A DNA stretch of 64,000 bases from assembly GCA_016283095.1 (NCBI GenBank), contig JAEEMG010000073.1, positions 1-64,000 of the forward strand. The letters run 5' to 3'. This DNA comes from Paludibacteraceae bacterium. GTDB taxonomy: Bacteria; Bacteroidota; Bacteroidia; Bacteroidales; Paludibacteraceae. Under the pieces are notes generated by a model, which did not search any database, was not told where the DNA came from, and saw only the letters and a list, made by a program, of their open reading frames with translations. Positions 16,239-25,351 of this stretch are shown here, piece by piece. The position numbers were made by a program, and so were the translations under genes. Numbering within the stretch: the stretch's first letter is position 1; every line of letters begins with the position of its first letter.

Positions 16239-16364
16239 GGTGAAAAAAATTTTTAGTTTATGCAAAAATAGACTAAAGTTTATGCAACCAAGTTGCAAAT
16301 CAATTACATTGTAACCATCCTCTCTGACTTCACAAAGGAAACATTCATCACTATACGATAAATA

Positions 16365-17411
16365 TTATTTTTTCACATACGCCGTACCTCTACCTGCACC
16401 AACTTTTTCTATATAGCCTTCTTCAAGAAGACTGCTCAATGCTCTTTCTATTGTAATCATGCTAATGTCAGGACAGGACTTCATAATGTCGGATTTTGTG
16501 ATCTTTCCTAACCTTTTATCAAATATAGCTCTTAAACGATCTTCCTTTGATAGCTTTCGGTATCTCAAATGTGCGACCCTGTCTTCAAATTCATTATATG
16601 CCTTGACAACAATACCTAACATATATTGGACGAACGAAGAGTAGTCATTTTTGTTTTCGTGCCATCCGACAGAACTGTTTAGCAAAGCTTCATAATATGT
16701 CTCTTTGGATTGCTCAATCAACATTTCCAGACTTATATACTTACCAACAATAAACCCTGCCCTATACAACAGCAGCAAAGTAAGCAAACGACTCATACGA
16801 CCATTACCATCATTAAACGGATGAATACAAAGGAAATCAAGCACAAACATTGGGATAAGAATGAGAGGGTCATACTTGGTTTCTGATAAAGCTTTGTTAA
16901 ACTCAGTACATAACTGCTCTATTGTATCTGGTATTTGAAATGCTGGAACAGGAAAGAAACGAACCTTCTGAACTCCATCTTTATCCTTTTCCGCTATCAC
17001 ATTGTCGGCATTCTTGAATGCTCCTCCAATATTACCGCCAGAATAAGAATAAAGATCCCTATGGAGCTGAAGAAGATTGTTAGTTTGAACCGCAATATAC
17101 TCATAACTTTCATGAATAGTTGCAAGTACCTCTCTATATCCTGCTATCTCCTCTTCTGAACGATTCTTTGGTTCTGCCTTTTCTTTAACAAGAGCTTCAA
17201 GGCGTTCATCAGAAGTATATATACCCTCAATTTGGTTTGATGCCTTTGTACTTTGAATTTTCGCAAGATCTAACAAAGAGAAAAGAATATCCGACTGTGC
17301 TTCAATATACAATTCTTGTCTGCCCTTTGATTCATGGATTGAAGTAATCAGAGAAACAACCTCAGGAGACAAAAGAGATAATGGAACGTTTATATAATCG
17401 TATTTATGCAT
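16365..17411 (-). CDS. Fic family protein with C-terminal winged helix
   Basis: 348-residue Fic-domain protein, expected to transfer AMP or another nucleotide to a target hydroxyl. The catalytic motif is HPFNDGNGRMSRLL (residues about 205-218). A class II-type inhibitory motif (S/T)xxxE(G/N) occurs near residue 58-63 as SNQIEG, so the enzyme is probably autoinhibited. The C-terminal 70 residues (ITKSDIMKSCPDISMITIER, then LLEEGYIEKVGAGRGTAY) form a winged helix, suggesting DNA binding. Iterated TTGCATCAT sites upstream (17461-17530) overlap where its promoter should lie, which suggests autoregulation. No antitoxin gene is adjacent. Stand-alone gene. Confidence 0.88.
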   Translation of the reverse strand: MHKYDYINVPLSLLSPEVVSLITSIHESKGRQELYIEAQSDILFSLLDLAKIQSTKASNQIEGIYTSDERLEALVKEKAEPKNRSEEEIAGYREVLATIHESYEYIAVQTNNLLQLHRDLYSYSGGNIGGAFKNADNVIAEKDKDGVQKVRFFPVPAFQIPDTIEQLCTEFNKALSETKYDPLILIPMFVLDFLCIHPFNDGNGRMSRLLTLLLLYRAGFIVGKYISLEMLIEQSKETYYEALLNSSVGWHENKNDYSSFVQYMLGIVVKAYNEFEDRVAHLRYRKLSKEDRLRAIFDKRLGKITKSDIMKSCPDISMITIERALSSLLEEGYIEKVGAGRGTAYVKK

Positions 17412-17460
17412 GTTTTATCTAAATAAATCGAATCAAAAGTACGAATATCTCTTCTATTTA

Positions 17461-17530
17461 ATTGCATCATCTATGAAAAATTGCATCATTTTTATATTAA
17501 ATGATGCAATTAAGTTTAATTTGATGCATA
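17461..17530. promoter_or_regulatory. Iterated TTGCATCAT operator upstream of fic
   Basis: ATTGCATCAT occurs at 17461-17470 and 17480-17489. The second extends to ATTGCATCATT, perfectly mirrored by AATGATGCAAT at 17500-17510 across a 9-base spacer. A further half-site TTGATGCAT is at 17521-17529. The fic -7-like box TACTTTTG is at 17441-17434 on the minus strand, so the sites cover its -33 region. The remainder of 17412-17851 is AT-rich and holds no gene. Confidence 0.7.
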
Positions 17531-17851
17531 TTTCTTCTTTTCTATCTAAATGATAAATCCATTTTGTTACAAATAATTACAATTATATAACCATACCTTC
17601 AAGTTTACCACATTAACACCGTCTTCTTTATTTTCTTTTCAAATAGCCAAAAAATTTATGTGAATTTGACAAATGTTGTGATGAACACAAATTATAATAT
17701 ATACCCTTTGTTATCACCAACAATTATGTGGTATAAATATTGATTAATTGAAACAAATTAAGTATTTTATCTATTATAAATAAAAATATAAAATACAAAT
17801 CGAATAAAACTAAATAATTCGTTACTTTTGCGGAAGATTAATAATATCGAT

Positions 17852-18928
17852 ATGGATTCTGTAAAAATTGGAGATTTGTCATTAAGAGTACCTATCATTC
17901 AAGGAGGAATGGGAGTGGGTATTTCTCTTTCTGGCTTGGCATCAGCAGTTGCCAATGAAGGTGGAGTAGGAGTTATTTCAAGCGCCGGGCTTGGACTAAT
18001 TTACAATAACTTTTCCAACAACTACATGAAAGCAAGCATTTATGGTTTGCAGGAGGAAATACGTAAAGCAAGAGAAAAATCAAATGGTATAATTGGTGTC
18101 AACGTGATGGTAGCTATGTCTAATTTCGCCGACATGGTGAAGACAGCTATTCAGGAGAAGGCTGACATCATTTTCTCTGGTGCTGGTCTGCCACTTAATA
18201 TGCCATCTTTTCTAACAGAAGGCAGCAAAACAAAGTTGGTTCCTATCGTATCTTCTGCACGTGCTGCAAAGATCATTTGCTCAAAATGGAAAAGTTTGTA
18301 CAACTACCTTCCAGACGCTATCGTTGTTGAAGGACCAAAAGCAGGTGGTCACCTTGGTTACAAGGAAGATCAGATCTTCGACGAGGCTTTCTCACTAGAG
18401 AAAACTGTTCCTGAGGTAGTATCAGTAGCTAAAGAGTATATTGAAGAAAAGAATATTCCAGTGTTTGCGGGTGGAGGTATCTACACAGGTGAGGATATGG
18501 CACGTATCATGAACTGTGGAGCATCCGGTGTACAGATGGGAACACGCTTCGTAACTACAGAAGAGTGTGACGCCTCAATGGAATTTAAAGAGTCGTATAT
18601 CAAGGCAGACGAAAAGGATATTGAGATTATCAAGAGTCCTGTTGGTATGCCAGGACGCGCTATTCACAACGATTTTATCGCACGTGTTAAGGAAGGTGAG
18701 ACTCAGCCAAAGAAATGTCTTTGCCACTGTATCAAGACATGTGATGTGAAAAACAGTCCTTATTGCATCGTCGCCGCTCTTTACAACGCTTTCCGTGGTG
18801 ATCTTAACCATGGTTACGCATTCTGCGGTTCAAACGCTTTCAGAGCTAATAAGATTGAAAAAGTAAAAGAAATCTTCAATAGCATCAAGGAAGAATTCAA
18901 CAACTATCAGAAAAAAGTTGTAGGATAA
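17852..18928 (+). CDS. Nitronate monooxygenase / FabK-like flavoprotein
   Basis: 358-residue FMN-binding TIM-barrel protein of the 2-nitropropane dioxygenase superfamily, which contains nitronate monooxygenases and the FabK enoyl-ACP reductases. Visible are VPIIQGGMGVGISLSGLASA at the start, IIFSGAGLPLNMP, VVEGPKAGGHLGY (the catalytic/FMN region with His) and FAGGGIYTGEDMARIMNCGA then VQMGTRFVTTEE (phosphate binding). The Cys-rich tail CLCHCIKTCDVKNSPYC is characteristic of the clostridial/Bacteroidales subgroup. The ATG at 17852 follows a TACTTTTG -7-like box at 17823-17830; a start 8 codons upstream would lie inside that box. True substrate unknown. Confidence 0.8.
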   Translation: MDSVKIGDLSLRVPIIQGGMGVGISLSGLASAVANEGGVGVISSAGLGLIYNNFSNNYMKASIYGLQEEIRKAREKSNGIIGVNVMVAMSNFADMVKTAIQEKADIIFSGAGLPLNMPSFLTEGSKTKLVPIVSSARAAKIICSKWKSLYNYLPDAIVVEGPKAGGHLGYKEDQIFDEAFSLEKTVPEVVSVAKEYIEEKNIPVFAGGGIYTGEDMARIMNCGASGVQMGTRFVTTEECDASMEFKESYIKADEKDIEIIKSPVGMPGRAIHNDFIARVKEGETQPKKCLCHCIKTCDVKNSPYCIVAALYNAFRGDLNHGYAFCGSNAFRANKIEKVKEIFNSIKEEFNNYQKKVVG

Positions 18929-18952
18929 TACGTGAAAATAAACATTATTTAT

Positions 18953-18986
18953 AGAGACGTGGCAAATTGCTGCGTCTCTTTTTACT
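18953..18986 (+). terminator. Terminator after the nitronate monooxygenase gene
   Basis: AGAGACG and CGTCTCT form a stem around a 13-base loop, followed by TTTTACTTTTT. It lies 25 bases after the stop. Confidence 0.7.
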
Positions 18987-19017
18987 TTTTCCACATTTCA
19001 TTTTTTTATTTTCACCA

Positions 19018-19626
19018 ATGTCATCATTTCTAAACTTAGACAATATTCAACGTTCCAACTCCATTGAGTATCATCCTCTTCTTCCATTCCTTCCTGAAAA
19101 CACAAAAATTCTGTTTTTAGGAAGTTTTCCGCCTCAACGCAAACGTTGGTGTATGGATTTCTTCTATCCAAATTTCATCAACGATCATTGGAGAATAATG
19201 GGATTGATTTTCTTTGGGGATAAAAATCATTTTGTGGATGTTAAGGAAAAAAGTTTCAACCTTGACCTGATTGTTGAATTTTTGCAAGAGAAGGGTATAG
19301 GTTATTACGACACTGCTGAAGCTGTTAAACGTTTGAAAGATAACGCATCCGATAAGTTTCTGGAGATAGTTGAATATACTGATATCAATGCAATATTGGA
19401 TAATATTCCTGATTGTAGGGTAGTGGTGACGACGGGAGAGAAGGCCACTGAGAATATTGTGAAGCAATTATCACTTTCTGAAATTCCGACGGTAGGAAAT
19501 TATATCACGTTGCGTGATGATATTCTATTATACCGTTTGCCATCATCATCACGTGCTTATCCTCTGAGTTTGGAAAAGAAAGCCGAGGCATATAGGAAGA
19601 TGTTTGAGAAGGCAGGAATACTATAG
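19018..19626 (+). CDS. Uracil-DNA glycosylase family protein
   Basis: 202-residue protein of the UDG/MUG-like superfamily, which removes uracil or mismatched bases from DNA. The N-terminal motif ILFLGSFPPQRKRW fits the superfamily motif 1 (G-x-x-P). The C-terminal LYRLPSSSRAYPLS fits the motif 2 region (LPS-type loop). The rest matches the Bacteroidota family annotated as uracil-DNA glycosylase family protein. The ATG at 19018 is chosen because the segment upstream is a hydrophobic stretch read from terminator DNA. Activity on a given lesion is unknown. Confidence 0.7.
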   Translation: MSSFLNLDNIQRSNSIEYHPLLPFLPENTKILFLGSFPPQRKRWCMDFFYPNFINDHWRIMGLIFFGDKNHFVDVKEKSFNLDLIVEFLQEKGIGYYDTAEAVKRLKDNASDKFLEIVEYTDINAILDNIPDCRVVVTTGEKATENIVKQLSLSEIPTVGNYITLRDDILLYRLPSSSRAYPLSLEKKAEAYRKMFEKAGIL

Positions 19627-19701
19627 ATTTAAGATGGAGAATGTTCCGTCCTTAACTTTCTTTTTTTCTCTGGTTTTCTATTTGAATATGATTTCTATTG
19701 C

Positions 19702-19730
19702 GGGCAGGTTTGAAACCTGCCCCTACGACC
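19702..19730 (+). repeat. Palindromic repeat, element T
   Basis: GGGCAGGTTTGAAACCTGCC, then CCTACGACC. The first 21 bases are a perfect palindrome around a central base. The same element is at 23503-23531, inverted at 56423-56447, and decayed at 11841-11867. Confidence 0.8.
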
Positions 19731-19793
19731 ATGGAATTGATTGAATTTTTTACATCCTCTAAAACATGTGTTCTTCGTCAAATTCACTTATAT

Positions 19794-22700
19794 TTAACAT
19801 TTCACATTTTCAATCTCACTCTTTTCCACATACCACAAATATCCTTCTACATTATTGTAGCCCATCTTCTTTATCAGATCAGCATATTCCTTGACCTGAT
19901 TTTTATACTTTTTGTTTTCCTCTCCAAATTTATAGTCGATGATGATGACTTTGTCGTTGACCATCACTATTCTGTCTGGACGTTTATTTTCAATGCTTAT
20001 CTTGCCCTCAGCATCTTTTTTCTTCATCAATATTGCTCGTTCATTGATGATTTTCGCCGATTTATCAAACCATTCTGACGGTACACTCTCAATTTTTTCT
20101 TTTATTGCAGACGTGTAATATTCCATCTCATCCTTTGATATGATTCCCGCATACACTTGCTTCTTCACTGCTTTTTCCACATCGTCAACAGAATGAATAT
20201 CGGAAAACAATGCGTGCATCACTTTTCCTTTCTCCATAAACTCATTCGTCGCTGGTTCAACTCTTGAATCATAATTTTCCGGATCTTTCAGGAATCTCTT
20301 GCTCATGTCTGACTGGCGGAACTGTATTGCTGATGGTTTATTACCGTCGCTCACTATCCTATAATTCACATAATCCAAATTTTCTTTTTCTGCCTCCTTT
20401 TTCAACTCATTTTCTGTCGTTTTGTCTTTGTCTTTTGGATTACTAAGCTCTCCATACTCAAACGTTAGTTCTTCCTCATTCCAATTTTCAGCCAACAGTT
20501 TTGTGACGTCGTCACTCATCAGATTAGACTTGTTAGTAAATATCTTCGACAAAAGAGAGTTTACCTTTTTTGCACCGTCGACATCACTCTTTGATGGTTC
20601 TGGTGAATAAACTATCAAATTCGCCTCCGCACGGGTGAATGCCACATAAAGAAGATTGATATTGTCAATCCACATCTGTGCCTTCTCTCTTTCATAATCT
20701 TCCTTGAAAATAGTGTTTTTCAGATTCTTACTGTAGTTGATAGGAAGCAATGGAATATCATTGTATGGCTCTTTGTTTGCCTCACACCAAAGAATATTGT
20801 CATTTTTTGTGTTCTCAATCTCCCAGTCAGCAAACGGAATAATCACCGTCTTAAACTCCAATCCTTTCGATTTGTGGATCGTGAGCACACGTATTCCATT
20901 GCTCTCATTGCTCGACGACAATGTAGCTCCACATAGTTTTTCATTCCAATAACTGATGAACGTGGTTAGATCAGAAGATTTTTTGTTGATGAAAGAGTTT
21001 ACCTTATCCAAAAACAACTGCATATAGACATCATTGTCTTTTATTTTCCCAAGCTCAAGTATGAAATAAATTTCTTCCATCATCTCATAGAGTGGGAGAG
21101 TGGATGTGTCAAACACTTTTTTCTTCACCTCTTCATAATTTTCGTCACTTCCATTATTTAAAGATATATAGTCAAGATATAGACGGTGCTCATACACATC
21201 ATTGTCTGGATCATTTATCAGACATAACGCATTGATAATTATGTTGACACTCAAAGAATTGTCGAGACGGAATGCTTCACTGGATACAATATTGAACTCA
21301 TTTTTTGGCAGTTTTCCTTCTTCCTTCATATCCGACAAAAACTTTGCTATTTTTGCAGTCTCATTATTGGTACGTACCAAAATGGCAATATTCTTCTCCT
21401 CTATACCTATACTCTTCAACTCTTTAATCTGCTCTACCATCACTTCAAGGATTCTGTCATCAGAATTTTCATTCTCCTCTTTCCTCACAATCTGATACTT
21501 CACATATCCTTCACCTTTGTTTATAAACTTCTGACCAGACTCCTCGTAGATATTCTGTATCTGTTCGCCAATTGCAGCGTCGCCACTAGGAATAAAAGAA
21601 ATACAACTTTTGAAAATTGCGTTGTTGAACTTTATCACATTGTTGAAACTTCTGTAATTGGTGTCCATCGACACATTGCCTGGATAAAGTTCACTATAAT
21701 TCTTTACATTCTCAATGATACTATAATCTCCATTTCGCCAACGATAAATTGACTGTTTTGGATCTCCCACAATAAGATTTGAACCACCGTTTGCCACTGA
21801 ATCCGACAACAACGGTACAAAATTTTTCCACTGTATTTTGGATGTATCCTGAAACTCATCTATCATGATATGACGCAAAGTTGTGCCTATCTTTTCATAG
21901 ATAAATGGAGCTGTGCTTTCATCAATTATCTCATTCAAAAGAATAGCTGTATCCCCTAGCAAAAATTTTCCAGTCATGTCATTGTTGCGACGTACAATGC
22001 TCTCTATATCATACAACAATCCTATATTGTTGATATTCTTCAGCACCGTCTCACAAGTTGACATCTCCTCAAGATGATCTGAACGATATTTCTCTGTTTT
22101 GTTGAGATGATCATACACCCACGTCGCATCCACATTTGAATTTTTTTTATTCGACTCTATGTTTTCCAATGCTTCCAACGACTTTTTCACATAACTGTTA
22201 GGCATATTATCATCCATGTATACTCCATTATTTATTTTCACGAAGTATCCCCACAAACCTTTTGAACCGTAATAGAAATTCTCTGGAACAGCATTCCATC
22301 CATCTGTCTTGATGAAAAATTCCTCTGCAAAATTCTTTAATTTGCTTAGATGTCCCTTCAGTATACTATCTATATTTCTTTTATAAGCAGTCAGTTTATC
22401 GATAGTATATATATCATCTTTTTTCTTTTTTGTTAAGAAATCTTCGTTGAATATATTGGTAGAGAATTTTTCCACTTTGCTGTTTACTCTCCAGCTTTTT
22501 CCATTCTTTATATTCTCCACAGAAAAGTCTGTCAACCATTTCAACAACTGTTTCTTGTCATCCTCATGCAGACTGTTCATCATATCATTTACAGCCTCAT
22601 GAATAACAGAAGCGTTATCAAGTTCAAGATTGACGATGGCTCCAATCTCAAGTTCATGTACAAGATTACGCAATACACTTTGGAAAAAAGAGTCTATCGT

Positions 22701-23039
22701 CTCAATTCTGAAATGTGAATAATCATGAATGATCGCAGATATAGCTTCTCCTGCCTTTTCAGAAATTTTTTCCGCATTCCAACCTGGACCAAGTTCTTCT
22801 ATCAACTTATCTCTATAATTGTCGGAATCTTTATAACCACGATGCAGACCAAAAAGTTCATACAAAATTCTCTCCTTCATCTCTGCAGTAGCCTTATTTG
22901 TAAAAGTCACAGCAAGGATGGATTTAAAAGCGTTTTTATCTTTTAATATAAGTTTTAGATATTCCACAGCCAAACGGAAAGTCTTACCACTTCCTGCCGA
23001 TGCCTTGTATATTTTAGTTTTTTCTATGTTGTTTTGCAT
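19794..23039 (-). CDS. UvrD/RecB-like helicase-nuclease (AddA-like)
   Basis: 1081-residue superfamily 1A helicase with a C-terminal nuclease, expected to process double-strand DNA ends for recombination. Motifs: ASAGSGKTFRLAVEYLKLI (Walker A), MIDEFQDTSKIQW (Walker B), VGDPKQSIYRWRNGDY (III), TIHKSKGLEFKTVIIPF (V), LLYVAFTRAEANLIVY (VI). Near the end IIIDYKFGEENKKYKNQV is the PD-(D/E)XK nuclease active site (D, then YK). The length fits AddA. Its usual partner AddB is not adjacent here, so it either works alone or with a product encoded elsewhere. The start MQNNIEKTKIYKASAG is supported by the Walker A motif beginning at residue 13. Confidence 0.88.
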   Translation of the reverse strand: MQNNIEKTKIYKASAGSGKTFRLAVEYLKLILKDKNAFKSILAVTFTNKATAEMKERILYELFGLHRGYKDSDNYRDKLIEELGPGWNAEKISEKAGEAISAIIHDYSHFRIETIDSFFQSVLRNLVHELEIGAIVNLELDNASVIHEAVNDMMNSLHEDDKKQLLKWLTDFSVENIKNGKSWRVNSKVEKFSTNIFNEDFLTKKKKDDIYTIDKLTAYKRNIDSILKGHLSKLKNFAEEFFIKTDGWNAVPENFYYGSKGLWGYFVKINNGVYMDDNMPNSYVKKSLEALENIESNKKNSNVDATWVYDHLNKTEKYRSDHLEEMSTCETVLKNINNIGLLYDIESIVRRNNDMTGKFLLGDTAILLNEIIDESTAPFIYEKIGTTLRHIMIDEFQDTSKIQWKNFVPLLSDSVANGGSNLIVGDPKQSIYRWRNGDYSIIENVKNYSELYPGNVSMDTNYRSFNNVIKFNNAIFKSCISFIPSGDAAIGEQIQNIYEESGQKFINKGEGYVKYQIVRKEENENSDDRILEVMVEQIKELKSIGIEEKNIAILVRTNNETAKIAKFLSDMKEEGKLPKNEFNIVSSEAFRLDNSLSVNIIINALCLINDPDNDVYEHRLYLDYISLNNGSDENYEEVKKKVFDTSTLPLYEMMEEIYFILELGKIKDNDVYMQLFLDKVNSFINKKSSDLTTFISYWNEKLCGATLSSSNESNGIRVLTIHKSKGLEFKTVIIPFADWEIENTKNDNILWCEANKEPYNDIPLLPINYSKNLKNTIFKEDYEREKAQMWIDNINLLYVAFTRAEANLIVYSPEPSKSDVDGAKKVNSLLSKIFTNKSNLMSDDVTKLLAENWNEEELTFEYGELSNPKDKDKTTENELKKEAEKENLDYVNYRIVSDGNKPSAIQFRQSDMSKRFLKDPENYDSRVEPATNEFMEKGKVMHALFSDIHSVDDVEKAVKKQVYAGIISKDEMEYYTSAIKEKIESVPSEWFDKSAKIINERAILMKKKDAEGKISIENKRPDRIVMVNDKVIIIDYKFGEENKKYKNQVKEYADLIKKMGYNNVEGYLWYVEKSEIENVKC

Positions 23040-23218
23040 AATTCATCAGTTATTTATGAATGTGGAATATGTTCTTTTCTCTGCAAATTTATAACATTTA
23101 GATTATTATCTCCATTCAAAATAAAAAATAAGAGGCGACGTAAAACTTTTCCAAACTTGTGTAGTGATTTGGCATAGTGAAGATAATAAATTTGCTTTTT
23201 CATTTATAAAATGATTTA

Positions 23219-23278
23219 CGAGGATTGTTAAGGGCAGAATGCCCTAACCCATCCTAATGTGCGAGCCGTAGGCGAGCA
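23219..23278 (+). repeat. REP-like element R, copy 2
   Basis: GAGGATTGTTAAG, stem GGGCA-GAA-TGCCC, CTAACCC, then GTGCGAGCCGTAGGCGAGCA. Compared with copy 1, the inner G-C pair of the first stem is A-T, a compensatory change. Confidence 0.8.
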
Positions 23279-23376
23279 TTTTTTTACCACAGAGAATGGG
23301 AGTTTAAAGAGAAAGTCTTCGACTTTTTATGAGGAAAAGAGAATAAACCTATATTTCTTTACTTTGTTCTATAAAT

Positions 23377-23434
23377 GAGGATTGTTAAGGGCGGAACGCC
23401 CTAACCCAACCACTGTGCGAGCCGTAGGCGAGCA
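23377..23434 (+). repeat. REP-like element R, copy 3
   Basis: GAGGATTGTTAAG, GGGCG-GAA-CGCCC (23389-23401), CTAACCC, and GTGCGAGCCGTAGGCGAGCA (23415-23434), in the same orientation as copies 1 and 2. Confidence 0.8.
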
Positions 23435-23502
23435 TTTTAAAAAAAATGTAGTTTAAAGACATTTTACTCTACATAATCTTTCAAACTAATAATTCAAACA
23501 AC

Positions 23503-23531
23503 GGGCAGGTTTGAAACCTGCCCCTACGACC
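23503..23531 (+). repeat. Palindromic repeat, element T, copy 3
   Basis: Identical in its 29 bases to the element at 19702-19730. Confidence 0.8.
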
Positions 23532-24067
23532 ACAATTAGATTAATTTAAATTTTTAATAATTCATGTGCATTTTTCTACAAGTAATTTTGCTTTTTCTTC
23601 CATCAACAATTTGGCTTTTCGCTGTTGATAACCCACTGATTTCACACCCTTCTATTGTCAAGAATCCACGCTAAAAATGTTGAAAACTTCAAGAAAACAA
23701 ATAATAACTATTGCCATGATTTTGAAAAACTATTTTAAGCCGACCGTCAGCAGATATTTCCAAATTTATTCCACATTTTTTTTTATAAACTTATCAAGAT
23801 ACTTTTTACAAAATTTAGCACTTTAATAACATATATGATTTCAACTTAGCAAAAGTTAAATTATATTTGCATTGTTGTTAATTTTGTTGATAAATTCAGT
23901 CTTTAATCAATCATTCAGTAAGTTAGAGATGACGGAATTGTTAATCAACTCTTGATTATAATTGATTACTTTTTCTCTCTCTTTTTATCAACATAACCAA
24001 CACTCTATTATTGTTATATTTTAGAGATTTTAAACTAGTATTTTCTTATATCAACATATAATATATA

Positions 24068-25012
24068 ATGGAAAAAGAGTTTTTGATTTCTGAAATCAAC
24101 CGTTTGAAAAAGGAGAAAAATGCCATAATAATGGCACACTATTATCAGGACGGTGACATTCAGGATATAGCAGATTTTGTTGGAGACAGTTTGGCTTTGG
24201 CACAATGGGCTGCTAAAACAGATGCGGATATAATAATGCTTTGTGGAGTTCATTTCATGGGTGAGACTGCAAAGATCCTTTCGCCAAATAAGAAGGTGCT
24301 TGTTCCAGACATGGCAGCTGGATGTTCCCTTGCTGACAGTTGTCCGGCAGATGAGTTTGAAAAATTCATTAAGGAGCATCCTGGACATAAAGTTATTTCT
24401 TACGTCAACACTACAGCAGCTGTTAAAGCTTTGACAGATGTTGTTGTGACAAGTACTAACGCAAAGCAGATTGTGGATAGTTTTCCAAAAGACGAGAAGA
24501 TCATATTTGGTCCAGACAAGAATCTAGGCAACTATATCAACAGCATCACAGGCAGAAATATGGTGCTTTGGAATGGAGCATGCCACGTGCATGAGAAATT
24601 CTCTGTACGTAAAGTGCTTGATTTGAAGAAGGAATACCCAGACGCACAGGTGCTAGTTCATCCAGAGTGTAAGGATGTTATAGTTCGTTTGGCTGACAAA
24701 GTTGGTTCAACAGCTGGACTTTTGAAATATGCTATTGCATCTGATTGCAAAAGATTCTTGGTTGCGACAGAGAGCGGTATTCTTCATGAGATGCAGAAAT
24801 CAGCTCCAGACAAAGTGTTTATTCCTATTCCACCAGAAGATTCAACATGTGCTTGCAACAATTGCAGCTATATGCGTCTTAACACACTTGAGAAGGTTTA
24901 TGAGGTTTTGAAGAATGAGTCACCTGAAGTTGAAGTGTCAGATGAATTGCGTGAGAAGGCAGTTAAACCTATCTTGAAGATGTTGGAAATAAGTGCAAAA
25001 CTTGGATTATAA
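24068..25012 (+). CDS. nadA: Quinolinate synthase NadA
   Basis: 314-residue [4Fe-4S] enzyme that condenses iminoaspartate with dihydroxyacetone phosphate to quinolinate for NAD synthesis in the cytoplasm. Signature features are IIMAHYYQDGDIQDIADFVG, the cluster cysteines in IMLCGVHFMGETA, WNGACHVHEKF and STCACNNCSYM, and VHPECKDVI. The length is normal for the bacterial enzyme. nadB and nadC are not in the window. Its stop overlaps the start of mazG by one base (TAATG), so the two are co-translated. Confidence 0.96.
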   Translation: MEKEFLISEINRLKKEKNAIIMAHYYQDGDIQDIADFVGDSLALAQWAAKTDADIIMLCGVHFMGETAKILSPNKKVLVPDMAAGCSLADSCPADEFEKFIKEHPGHKVISYVNTTAAVKALTDVVVTSTNAKQIVDSFPKDEKIIFGPDKNLGNYINSITGRNMVLWNGACHVHEKFSVRKVLDLKKEYPDAQVLVHPECKDVIVRLADKVGSTAGLLKYAIASDCKRFLVATESGILHEMQKSAPDKVFIPIPPEDSTCACNNCSYMRLNTLEKVYEVLKNESPEVEVSDELREKAVKPILKMLEISAKLGL

Positions 25013-25347
25013 TGCAGGATCTTACACTTAAAGATATTCAGCACACCGTAGACGATTGGATCAAGCGTTACGGTGTGCGCTATTTTTCTGAACTTACCAA
25101 TACTGCCTGTCTAATGGAGGAGGTAGGAGAGTTGGCCCGTCTTATGGCCCGAACTTATGGTGATCAGAGTTTTAAGGATAAAGAGAAGGAGTCTTCCATT
25201 GCAGACGAGATGGCAGATATACTTTGGGTTTTGACTTGTTTGGCCAACCAGACAGGTGTGGATTTGAATGAGGCTTTTCATAAAAACATAGAGAAGAAGA
25301 CGAAACGAGACAAGGATCGTCATATCAACAATGAAAAATTAAAGTAA
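25012..25347 (+). CDS. MazG-like nucleotide pyrophosphohydrolase
   Basis: 111-residue single-domain MazG-type pyrophosphatase that hydrolyses nucleoside triphosphates to monophosphates. Metal-binding acidic motifs are visible: CLMEEVGELARLMAR (EExxE) and IADEMADILWVLTCLA (ExxD). Members of this short type remove non-canonical or excess dNTPs; the exact substrate is unknown. It sits between nadA (1-base overlap) and deoC (4-base gap), forming a three-gene operon. A mazG-like/deoC pair close to uvrC is, as far as I recall, a common arrangement in Bacteroidales. Confidence 0.88.
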   Translation: MQDLTLKDIQHTVDDWIKRYGVRYFSELTNTACLMEEVGELARLMARTYGDQSFKDKEKESSIADEMADILWVLTCLANQTGVDLNEAFHKNIEKKTKRDKDRHINNEKLK

Positions 25348-25351
25348 AAAG

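Larger units (their letters stand above)
23040..24067. other. 1-kb intergenic region with repeat elements
   Basis: No convincing gene is present. It holds two R elements (23219-23278, 23377-23434) and one T element (23503-23531). The rest, 23560-24067, is AT-rich and carries a TATATTTG box at 23862-23869 without a matching -33 element, possibly an upstream start site for nadA. I see no structured RNA that I can name. Confidence 0.5.

Noticed and set aside
15900-16243. Met/Ile-rich and His-rich frames overlapping the start of the efflux adaptor
   Set aside because: They are other-frame readings of the His-rich coding stretch of the adaptor.
23040-24067. A structured RNA or riboswitch upstream of nadA
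   Set aside because: Apart from the R and T hairpins, the region is AT-rich without conserved structure that I can name.
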